Of a DNA stretch of 64,000 nt, positions 50,698-58,160 are shown one piece after another; the stretch's first letter is position 1, and the number at the start of each line of letters is the position of its first letter. The position numbers were made by a program, and so were the translations under genes. Under the pieces are notes generated by a model. The model did not search any database, was not told where the DNA came from, and saw only the letters and a program-made list of their open reading frames with translations. Origin of the DNA: Acidobacteriota bacterium (lineage in GTDB: Bacteria > Acidobacteriota > Thermoanaerobaculia > UBA5066); assembly GCA_008363385.1 (NCBI GenBank), contig RHKY01000039.1, positions 1 through 64,000 of the forward strand, given 5' to 3'.

Positions 50698-51432
50698 TCA
50701 CTCCGGGAGCCCGAAGTCGACGATCATCGCGTCGCCGATGACCTCCTCGCTCGTCAGGCCGTACTTCAGCCAGAAGGACTCCTTCACCCGGCCGTAGCGG
50801 TCCCAGCTCCCGGTCGAGATCTTCTGCTCGATGACGCCCCACTGGGTGTCGCTGGCGTGGACCACGTGCGTTGCGCTGGTCGCGATGCCGATGTGATGGT
50901 CTCCGGTCGTCAGGATGTCTCCGGCCTGGATCTCGGTGAGGCCGACCTCCGTCGTCTTGGCGATCCACTGGGGGATCCCTCTGTGGTTCTGCTGGACGTG
51001 CCCGAACACCCAGTTGACGAACCCGATGCAGTCGAAGTGGCGGATGCCGGCGCAGCACTCGCCGAAGACGGAGTCCTTGGCCCCCTCGTACCGGGCGGGG
51101 CGCTCCCAGCGGTAGCCGGAGGGCTTCACCGTGTGGGCGGCGTTGGCGGGGTCGCCCTGCGACAGCTTCTTCACGTCGGCGCAGCTGTACCGGCCGCCGC
51201 AGACGTGCTTCTTCTCCCCCGAGCGGGTCGCGGCGAAGAGGAAGGGCGGCTTCCCCTTCGGGTCGTTCTCGTGGAGCTTGACCGTGTCCGGCCGGTACCA
51301 CGCTCCGTCGGCGTTCCCCGGCGTGTTGCCGGCGGCGCCCATCACGTAGTGCGCCCCCACCTGCTCGCGGGCGTACTCGACGATCGCCTCCCTCACGGCG
51401 GCCGAGGCGATCCGCTTCTGCTCGTTGGCCAT
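50698..51432 (-). CDS. NlpC/P60-like cysteine peptidase without a signal peptide
   Basis: The 244-residue protein resembles the NlpC/P60 or CHAP papain-like fold. RHFDCIGFVNWVF contains the likely nucleophile C135, GDHHIGIAT a catalytic His (H179/H180), and HASD a possible third residue. The start MANEQKRIASAAVREAIVEY is hydrophilic, with no signal peptide and no lipobox, so it is made in the cytoplasm. A second Cys-rich part (KKHVCGGRYSCADVK, ECCAG) may bind metal. Similar proteins include secreted effectors and phage-like lysins, but no secretion genes lie nearby. Confidence 0.65.
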   Translation of the reverse strand: MANEQKRIASAAVREAIVEYAREQVGAHYVMGAAGNTPGNADGAWYRPDTVKLHENDPKGKPPFLFAATRSGEKKHVCGGRYSCADVKKLSQGDPANAAHTVKPSGYRWERPARYEGAKDSVFGECCAGIRHFDCIGFVNWVFGHVQQNHRGIPQWIAKTTEVGLTEIQAGDILTTGDHHIGIATSATHVVHASDTQWGVIEQKISTGSWDRYGRVKESFWLKYGLTSEEVIGDAMIVDFGLPE

Positions 51433-51604
51433 CTCGCACCTCCGACCCTCGAGTCGCGACGACGGGCCCTAGCTCCGGCGGTCGAGAGCAGTATAGGACG
51501 GGAGCCCGTCTCCGCGCGTCGTCCCACGCCCCCGCCGGGTGCCGGCCCCGTGCCGCCCGCCCGCGCCCTTGCCGGCGGCTACACTCCGCCCCGGAGGTGC
51601 CCCG

Positions 51605-52495
51605 ATGAGCAAGGCCGCCAAGCTCAGCCGCTCGTACCGGGTCGAGGCCGGACGGAGGTTCCGCCTGAAGGACGTCGACCCCGGCGACACCGCGGGGCTG
51701 AAGCTCGACAAGGACCGGGCCGAGGAGATCCTCGAGGAGAAGGGGGTCGAGCGCCTCGCCCAGCTGCAGGACGAGCTCTACGCGCAGGACAAGCGCGCCC
51801 TCCTCCTCGTCTTCCAGGCGATGGACGCGGCGGGCAAGGACGGGACGATCAAGCACGTCATGTCGGGGGTGAACCCGCAGGGGTGCCAGGTCTTCGCCTT
51901 CAAGACCCCCTCGGCCGAGGAGCTCGACCACGACTTCCTCTGGCGGACGACGAAGTGCCTCCCGGAGCGGGGGCGGATCGGGATCTTCAACCGGTCGTAC
52001 TACGAGGAGGTCCTCGTGGTGCGGGTCCACCCGGAGATCCTCGGCCGGCAGAAGCTCCCGCCGGACCTCGTGACGAAGAGGATCTGGAAGGAGCGGTACG
52101 AGGACATCGCGGCCTTCGAGCGCTACCTCGCCCGGAACGGGGTGGCGATCGTGAAGTTCTTCCTCCACGTCTCGAGGAAGGAGCAGCGCAAGCGCTTCCT
52201 CGAGCGCCTGGAGCGGCCCGAGAAGAACTGGAAGTTCTCGCTCGCCGACGCCCAGGAGAGGAAGCACTGGGACGAGTACATGGAGGCGTACGAGGACGCC
52301 ATCCGCGCCACGGCGGCTCCGTGGGCGCCGTGGTACGTCGTCCCGGCCGACAACAAGTGGTTCACGCGGCTCGTCGTGGCCTCGGCCGTCATCGACGCCC
52401 TGGAGAAGATGGACCTCGCCTACCCGGTGGTCGACGACGCCAAGAAGGCCGAGCTCGAGGAGGCCCGCAAGGCGCTCCTGGCCGAGAAGAAGTAG
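51605..52495 (+). CDS. ppk2: Polyphosphate kinase 2 family protein
   Basis: The 296-residue PPK2 protein has Walker A FQAMDAAGKDGTIKHV, the lid/Walker B region IGIFNRSYYEEVLVVRVHPE and the family end APWYVVPADNKWFTR. PPK2 enzymes phosphorylate AMP, ADP or GDP with polyphosphate; subclass cannot be settled. GGAGGT precedes the ATG at 51605. The 5' flank (51433-51604) is a divergent region with the NlpC/P60 gene. Confidence 0.93.
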   Translation: MSKAAKLSRSYRVEAGRRFRLKDVDPGDTAGLKLDKDRAEEILEEKGVERLAQLQDELYAQDKRALLLVFQAMDAAGKDGTIKHVMSGVNPQGCQVFAFKTPSAEELDHDFLWRTTKCLPERGRIGIFNRSYYEEVLVVRVHPEILGRQKLPPDLVTKRIWKERYEDIAAFERYLARNGVAIVKFFLHVSRKEQRKRFLERLERPEKNWKFSLADAQERKHWDEYMEAYEDAIRATAAPWAPWYVVPADNKWFTRLVVASAVIDALEKMDLAYPVVDDAKKAELEEARKALLAEKK

Positions 52496-52516
52496 CCCCG
52501 CCGGGGAGCCGTCCCG

Positions 52517-54154
52517 TCAGCGGTCGGCCAGGAGCCAGGTCGTGGCCAGCGCGAGCCGGGCCATCCGGAGGACCTGGGAGGCGTCGAGGGCCTCGGCGGT
52601 GTCCCCCGGGCCGTGGTAGCCGGGGAAGAAGTTCCCGAAGAACCGGACGAACGGGACCCGGCTCCGGGCGAAGGGGCGGTAGTCGCTCCCGCCGGTGACT
52701 CCCTCGGTCCAGTCCAGGTGGAGCGCCAGGCCCGTCCCCCGCCCGGCGCGGACGAGGACCTCGCCGAGCTCGGGCGCGTAGCGGGCCAGGCCGGGCTCGA
52801 CGAAGTCCGCCGGGTCGAGCCCGGCGAGGAAGGCGCCAGGGTCGGGCAGGCGGGCGTCCGCGAGGAGGTCCTCGATCTCCTTCCGCGTCCAGGGGTGGCC
52901 CACCATGTCGAGGTTCAGGTACGCCGTCGTCTTCGAGAGCGGCCAGGGCGGACGCGACACCCAGAACGTCGACCCGATCTTGTCCTCCTCCTCGCCGGTC
53001 CAGAACGCGAAGACGACGGACCTCTTCGGCCTGCGCGGGGAGGAAGCGAGCGCGCGGGCGATCTCCAGGAGCGAGGCGACGCCCGAGGCGTTGTCGTCGG
53101 CTCCCGGGTGCAGCACGCCGCCCTCGCGGCCCAGGTGGTCCAGGTGCGCGCCCACGACGACGGCTTCGTGCCTGAGACCCGGGTCCTGGCCCTCGAGGAA
53201 GCCGACGACGTTCCGGCTCACGGCCAGCCGCTCGCGCCCCTGCGCCCGGACGGTGACCGTCACGCCCGGGAGCGGACGGGGCTGGTCGTTCGGGGCGGGC
53301 CCGGCGCCCAGGAGCGCCTGACCGCCCGCCGGGGAGACCCGGACGAGGAGGGGCTCGGCCTCCCGCGACTCGTCGGCGACGCCGCGGAAGACGAACGCCG
53401 GCGGCCGGTCCTTGCCGGTGATCCTCGCGGCCCACTCGACGCCCTCGACGCCGACGACGGCCAGGGCCCCGAGCGACCGCGCCGTCTCGAGCTTGACGGC
53501 CCAGCGGTCCTCGGCGTCCTCGGCGGCGTACCGGGAGCGGAGCGCCTTCGTCCGCCACTCCTCCCCGGCCGGGAGGCCCTCGAGGAGGACGACGACCCGT
53601 CCCTTCACGTCGAGCCCCCGGTAGTCGTCCCGCTCGGGGGACCTCTCGCGGATCCCGTAGCCGGCGAAGACGGCCGGCGCCGAGACGGTCCGGTCCGTCG
53701 CGGGGGGGACGAGCGCGTCGACGCCCGAGACGAGAGTCCGCGTGGTCGCCGTCGCCCCCTCCCGCCGCTCGACCGTGACCGTCCCCCCCGGCTCGCGGAT
53801 CTCGCGGACCGGCACGGCCTGGAAGTAGGCCGCGAGGGCCCCCTTCCCGTCGCCGGGCGGAAGCGGCGGGATCCCGGCCAGCGAAAGCTGCGAGGCGGCG
53901 TATCCGGCCGCGGCCGCCAGGCCCGGAGTGTCGAGCCCGCGCCCCTCCAGGGCGGGGGAGGCGAGGAACGCGACGTGCGTGGACAGGGCCCCGGCCCTCA
54001 TCCCGGCGGCGAGCCGGTCGAGCGGCTCGGGCAGGGGCGCCGGCTCCGCCTCCCTCCGGACGAAGTCGGAGGGAGGCTTCCCCGGGGACGGCGCCTGGCC
54101 CCGAGCGGGGGCCGGCGCGCCCAGGAGGAGGAGGAGCGCGAGGAGGGCCCGCAT
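52517..54154 (-). CDS. Exported M28 family aminopeptidase
   Basis: The 545-residue protein has a signal peptide (MRALLALLLLLGAPAPARG), a PA-like inserted domain in the middle (VFAGYGIRERSPERDDYRGL) and an M28 di-zinc peptidase domain. Motifs are VVGAHLDHLG (His), GADDNASGV (bridging Asp), WTGEEED (Glu), LNLDMVG (Asp) and PGYHGPGD (His). All five metal ligands are present. The ATG overlaps the stop of the carrier gene (ATGA), so import and peptide breakdown are coupled. Periplasmic. Confidence 0.92.
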   Translation of the reverse strand: MRALLALLLLLGAPAPARGQAPSPGKPPSDFVRREAEPAPLPEPLDRLAAGMRAGALSTHVAFLASPALEGRGLDTPGLAAAAGYAASQLSLAGIPPLPPGDGKGALAAYFQAVPVREIREPGGTVTVERREGATATTRTLVSGVDALVPPATDRTVSAPAVFAGYGIRERSPERDDYRGLDVKGRVVVLLEGLPAGEEWRTKALRSRYAAEDAEDRWAVKLETARSLGALAVVGVEGVEWAARITGKDRPPAFVFRGVADESREAEPLLVRVSPAGGQALLGAGPAPNDQPRPLPGVTVTVRAQGRERLAVSRNVVGFLEGQDPGLRHEAVVVGAHLDHLGREGGVLHPGADDNASGVASLLEIARALASSPRRPKRSVVFAFWTGEEEDKIGSTFWVSRPPWPLSKTTAYLNLDMVGHPWTRKEIEDLLADARLPDPGAFLAGLDPADFVEPGLARYAPELGEVLVRAGRGTGLALHLDWTEGVTGGSDYRPFARSRVPFVRFFGNFFPGYHGPGDTAEALDASQVLRMARLALATTWLLADR

Positions 54155-55569
54155 CAGAACGGCCCCCAGTTCAGGAGGACGGGCGGGACGAGGAGGAGGC
54201 AGGCGAGGAAGGAGAGGACGAGCATCAGCGGAAGGAACCACCGTGCCCACGTCTCCCACGGGATCTTCGCCATCCCGAGGACGCCCATCGTGACGGCCGA
54301 CGTGGGGAGGATCGGGTTGACCAGCTCGCAGAGCTGGTAGGCGTAGACCATCGTCTGGCGCGTCAGGCCGACGAGGTCGGCCAGCGGGGCCATGACCGGC
54401 ATCGTCAGGGCGGCCTGGGCAGTCCCCGAGTGGATGAAGAAGTTGATGACGGCCTGGACGGCGAACATGACCTGCGCGGCGACGACGCGCGGCAGCAACG
54501 AGATGACGCCGGCGCTGTGGAAGAGGATCGTGTCGAGGACCTGCCCCTCCTTGGCGAGGATCAGGAGGGCCCGCGCGCACGCGATGACCAGCGTGACGCC
54601 GACCATGTCCCGGGCGCCGCCCACGAACGCGACCGCGATCCGGCTCGGCGAGAGCCCCCCGGCCGCCCCCGCCACGAGCCCCAGGCAGAGGAAGAGGGCG
54701 CCGATCTCCTCGATGAACCACTGCTTGGCGAGGATCCCCCAGACGAGGACGCCCATCCCGACGAGGAAGAGGACGAGGACCGCCGCCCGGCGGGCGGTCC
54801 ACGGCTCGACCCCCTCGTGGGGAGCCGCCGACTTCTCCCGCGTACGGTCCAGCTCGTAGACGGGGCTCGACTCGGGGCGGAGCTTGACGCGCGCCGCGTA
54901 CGCCATCACCCAGGCGACGATGACGGCCGTCGTGACGAACCAGGTGAAGACCCGGTAGCCGAGGCCCGAGTAGAGCGGAAGGCCCACGAGCCCCTGCGCC
55001 ACCCCGACCGTGAACGGGTTGAAGAAGGCCGCGCCGAAGCCCGCCGCCGCGCCGAGGAACGGGATCGCCACGCCGACGATCGAGTCGTACCCGAGCGACA
55101 GGGCGAGCGGCACGGTGACGAGGACGAACGGGATGACCTCCTCGGACATCCCGAAGACCGAGCCCGCCAGCGAGAAGAGGGTCATCAGGACCGGGATCAG
55201 GAACGCCTCCAGCGCGGGGCGCGAGGCGAGGGCGGCCGTGACGCGCCGGATGGCGAACTCCACCGCGCCGGTGGCCTGGACGACGGCGAACGCCCCGCCG
55301 ATGACGACCAGGAAGGCGATGATGAGCGCGCCGTCGAGGAAGCCCTTGATCGGGGCGAGCATCAGCCACTGCGGGCCGAGGTAGGTCTTGGCCGCCGGCG
55401 CGTACGTCCCCGGGACCGTCACGAGCCGTCCCCCCTGCTCCACGCGCTGGTACGTTCCGGAGGGGACGACCCAGGAGAGGACGAGGACGAGGAGCACGAG
55501 GCTCCCCACGATCACCAGCGTGTGCGGCATCCGGAGCGTGCGCCCGCTCGTTCCCGTCGCCTCGGCCAT
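54154..55569 (-). CDS. YfcC/AbgT-like (DcuC-related) membrane carrier
   Basis: This is a polytopic protein of 471 residues from ATG 55569 (GGAGGGG ahead). The start MPHTLVIVGSLVLLVLVLSW with VVPSGTYQRVEQGGR is typical of the YfcC family of the DcuC/AbgT ion-transporter superfamily. FFNPFTVGVAQGLVGLPLYSG and HSGTAQAALTMPVMAPLADL are re-entrant substrate loops. Family substrates include dicarboxylates and peptides/amino acids (arginine, aminobenzoyl-glutamate). Its coupling to an aminopeptidase suggests amino-acid or peptide uptake or export (inference). Confidence 0.87.
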   Translation of the reverse strand: MAEATGTSGRTLRMPHTLVIVGSLVLLVLVLSWVVPSGTYQRVEQGGRLVTVPGTYAPAAKTYLGPQWLMLAPIKGFLDGALIIAFLVVIGGAFAVVQATGAVEFAIRRVTAALASRPALEAFLIPVLMTLFSLAGSVFGMSEEVIPFVLVTVPLALSLGYDSIVGVAIPFLGAAAGFGAAFFNPFTVGVAQGLVGLPLYSGLGYRVFTWFVTTAVIVAWVMAYAARVKLRPESSPVYELDRTREKSAAPHEGVEPWTARRAAVLVLFLVGMGVLVWGILAKQWFIEEIGALFLCLGLVAGAAGGLSPSRIAVAFVGGARDMVGVTLVIACARALLILAKEGQVLDTILFHSAGVISLLPRVVAAQVMFAVQAVINFFIHSGTAQAALTMPVMAPLADLVGLTRQTMVYAYQLCELVNPILPTSAVTMGVLGMAKIPWETWARWFLPLMLVLSFLACLLLVPPVLLNWGPF

Positions 55570-55828
55570 CGGTCCCCTCCGTCCGGCGCCGGGCCCCCCT
55601 CCGGACCGCGGACCCACCTCCGGGCGCGGGAGAGGCGCCGGGCCGGCGGGAGGTTACCAGCCGGCCGGTGCGCCGGGCCGCGGAGGACGACGCGCCCGCG
55701 CGGCGGAGCTTCCCCTTCGGGGCAGGGGGGCCTCCGGCGCCACGCGTGTAGCCTGTCGTCCGGGTGTCGCCGGACCGGCGGAGCCCAGGGGCGGTCCGGG
55801 GTCCGGCCACGGGAAGGAGAGACCGAGA

Positions 55829-56719
55829 ATGTCACGAGCGCACGCGAGTCGGAGGTGGCGGGTCGCCGCTTCCGCGGCCCTCCTCGCCCCGGCCGTCCTC
55901 CTCGCGGCGGACGCGGTCCGGCAGCCGAACGCCCCGCGTCCCCAGCTCCCCGGCAAGTTCGTCTGGCACGACCTCCTGACCACGGACTCCCCGGCCGCCG
56001 AGAGGTTCTACGGCGGTCTCTTCGACTGGACCTTCGAGGCCCAGGCGGGGCGCCAGAACCCCTACAAGGTCGCGCGCCTCGGCGGGGTCCCCGTCGGCGG
56101 GATCGTGGACGTCTCGGCCCGGAAGGCGGAGGTCCCGGCCTCGACGTGGCTGAGCTACGTCTCGGTCCTCGACGTCGACGGGGCGGTCGCCGGCGTGAGG
56201 GACCACGGCGGAACGGTCCTCCGCGAGCCCACCGATCTCGGCACGCAGGCCCGCGCCGCGGTCGTCGTCGACCCGAAGGGGGCCCTCTTCGGCCTGGCGA
56301 GGATCGCGCGCGGGGATCCCCCCGACGACCCGCCGCCGTCCGTGGGGACCTTCCTCTGGATGGAGTACGTCGCCGAGGACGTCCCGGCGGCCCTGGCGTT
56401 CTACGGAGCCGCCCTCGGCTTCACCTCCGGGCGGATCGACGGCGGGGCGTCCCACGTCGAGTACCACGCCCTGACGAGCGCCGGAAGGCCCCGGGCCGGA
56501 CTCTACGAGCGGCCCTGGAAGGAGCTCCGCTCGAACTGGCTCCCCTACGTCCGCGTGGCCGACGCCGCGGCCTCTGCCAAGCGCGCCGAGACGCTCGGGG
56601 GCCGCGTCGTCCTCGCCCCGAGACCGGAGGTGCGGAAGGGGACGCTCGCCATCGTGACCGACCCGACCGGGGCCGCCGTGGCCCTGCAGCAGTGGCCCAT
56701 CGAGGCGGGCGCGAAGTGA
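55829..56719 (+). CDS. Exported VOC (glyoxalase-like) protein with two domains
   Basis: The ATG at 55829 follows GGAAGGAGA. The 296-residue protein has an N-terminal signal-like segment (ASAALLAPAVLLAADAV), unusual for this fold. Two VOC modules follow, each starting with FVWHDLLTTDSPAAERFYGG or FLWMEYVAEDVPAALAFYGA. The pattern resembles bacterial 'hydroxylase-like' VOC proteins (CFP32 type) of unknown reaction. Metal-ligand residues are not fully conserved by eye. Divergent from the carrier gene. Confidence 0.82.
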   Translation: MSRAHASRRWRVAASAALLAPAVLLAADAVRQPNAPRPQLPGKFVWHDLLTTDSPAAERFYGGLFDWTFEAQAGRQNPYKVARLGGVPVGGIVDVSARKAEVPASTWLSYVSVLDVDGAVAGVRDHGGTVLREPTDLGTQARAAVVVDPKGALFGLARIARGDPPDDPPPSVGTFLWMEYVAEDVPAALAFYGAALGFTSGRIDGGASHVEYHALTSAGRPRAGLYERPWKELRSNWLPYVRVADAAASAKRAETLGGRVVLAPRPEVRKGTLAIVTDPTGAAVALQQWPIEAGAK

Positions 56720-56736
56720 GAGGGCGGAGGCAGGAG

Positions 56737-56973
56737 ATGAAGAGGAACGTCGCGCGCGCCCTCGCCGTCCTGGCGGTCGTCGTGCTCGGCCTCGTCCTCC
56801 CGGGATGCGAGACGACCGGGGACGTCTATTCCACCACCTACGTGGGCGTCGGCTACGGCGTCTACGGCGGGTACTCCACGGCGGGCTGGGGCTCGTGCTG
56901 CTTCGGCCCGGCCGGCGGCGGGATCGTGGCCCACCCGCCCGTGGGGGGCGGCGCCTACCCGATGCCGCACTGA
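56737..56973 (+). CDS. Small Gly/Tyr-rich lipoprotein
   Basis: The 78-residue product starts at ATG 56737 (CAGGAG ahead). It has a signal ending in the lipobox LVLPGC (acylated Cys), then a mature part full of Gly, Tyr and Ser (GYGVYGGYSTAGWGS). It lies 17 nt after the VOC gene and was probably cotranscribed. Similar short lipoproteins are common and uncharacterised. Confidence 0.7.
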   Translation: MKRNVARALAVLAVVVLGLVLPGCETTGDVYSTTYVGVGYGVYGGYSTAGWGSCCFGPAGGGIVAHPPVGGGAYPMPH

Positions 56974-56990
56974 GGGGTCCGCTCCGGGCG

Positions 56991-57560
56991 CTACTTCTTC
57001 GCCGGGGCCCTCTCGACCGAGAAGGCGAGCGCCTCGGTGTACGTCACCTCCACCACGTCGCCGACCTTCACGCCGACGAGCCGCGAGGGCTCCTTGACGA
57101 CGAGGGTCTTCGTCGCGCCCTTGGCGTCCCGGAAGGTGATCGAGGGCTTCTTCTCGTCGATCGCGGTGACCGTGACGGCCTTCGTCGTCACCGTCTTCGC
57201 CGTCCCCTCCGGCTTCTGGCCGGGCTTCCCGGCGTCCCCCGACGACACGACGCTCTCCCCGGGCTTCCCCTTCCCGGGCGCCTTGACCTCGTAGGCGATC
57301 GACTCGGTGAGCGACGCGACGACGACGTCGCCGGGGCGGAGCTGGTCGAGGTTCTTCACCTTCTCCCCGACGGAGATCGTGAAGGCCTTGCCCGCCTCGT
57401 CCTTCAGCTCGACCTCGCGCGCGGCGAGGTCGACCTTCACGACCGTGGCGCGGATCATCGTGTAGTCGGCCTGGACGACCCCTCCCTTCGGCGGCGCCGT
57501 CTGCGCGGCGGCGGGGAGGGCGAGGGCGGCGGCGACGGCGGCGGCCAGGAGTGTCTTCAC
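56991..57560 (-). CDS. Exported protein with an OB-like beta domain, unknown function
   Basis: The 189-residue product begins at GTG 57560 after AAGGAG with signal MKTLLAAAVAAALALPAAAQ. Two related beta-strand units follow: VVKVDLAAREVELKDEAGKA with PGDVVVASLTESIAYEV, and VTAIDEKKPSITFRDAKGAT with VGDVVEVTYTEALAFSV. This looks like a tandem OB-type (DUF5666-like) fold. A Lys/Gly-rich linker joins them. Periplasmic or outer-surface; role unknown. It converges with the small lipoprotein gene. Confidence 0.75.
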   Translation of the reverse strand: MKTLLAAAVAAALALPAAAQTAPPKGGVVQADYTMIRATVVKVDLAAREVELKDEAGKAFTISVGEKVKNLDQLRPGDVVVASLTESIAYEVKAPGKGKPGESVVSSGDAGKPGQKPEGTAKTVTTKAVTVTAIDEKKPSITFRDAKGATKTLVVKEPSRLVGVKVGDVVEVTYTEALAFSVERAPAKK

Positions 57561-57724
57561 GGCGTCTGCTCCTTCGCAGGGGCGGGGCGCCCCCGCTCGG
57601 CCAGTCTAGCGCCGCGCCGGGGCTGCTCCCTGACGGAGAAGGTCGTCCCGTCCGTGAAGGTCGAGGCGTGGACCTCGGGGACCCGCCTCCGCTGGGCCCG
57701 GGCCCGGTGGCATACTGCTCCGCG

Positions 57725-58084
57725 GTGCCCAGCTCCCTCCGGCCCGTGGTCCTCCTGGCCGCCTTCCTCTTGCCGGTCGCGGCCCGGGCGGGAGCCGCGA
57801 TCGACCTCCTCGACGCGGGCCGGGTCGACCACCCGGTCCTCCTGGTCGAGCTCCTCGTCCACGGTCACGCGCACGGCGGGAGGCTCCCCGCGCACGACCA
57901 CGCGGCCCGGGTCGGCCCCGGCACGTCGGGAACGGCGGACCCGGGGCCCGTGCCCGGCGCCCCGGCAGCGCGCCAGAGCGCGCCGCAGGGGACTGGTCAC
58001 GAGGTATCCGGATCGGATGCGGCGGAGCGAGCCCTCTCGAGCTCCCCGCCCCGGCACGTCCTCCTCGTCTCGCTCCGCCGCTGA
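57725..58084 (+). CDS. Small His-rich exported protein (tentative)
   Basis: The GTG at 57725 opens 119 residues with a signal-like start (SLRPVVLLAAFLLPVAARAG). A His-rich region (VDHPVLLVELLVHGHAHGGR then LPAHDHA) that could bind metal and a low-complexity tail follow. Short and poorly conserved in look, so it may be spurious, but signal and spacing (77 nt before the P-type ATPase) favour a real gene. Confidence 0.45.
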   Translation: MPSSLRPVVLLAAFLLPVAARAGAAIDLLDAGRVDHPVLLVELLVHGHAHGGRLPAHDHAARVGPGTSGTADPGPVPGAPAARQSAPQGTGHEVSGSDAAERALSSSPPRHVLLVSLRR

Positions 58085-58160
58085 GACGCCCGCGGCAGGC
58101 CGGGGACCCCCGGAAGCCCGCCCGGGCGGCCGTCGCCCGGGCACCGCGAGGAGGGAATGC

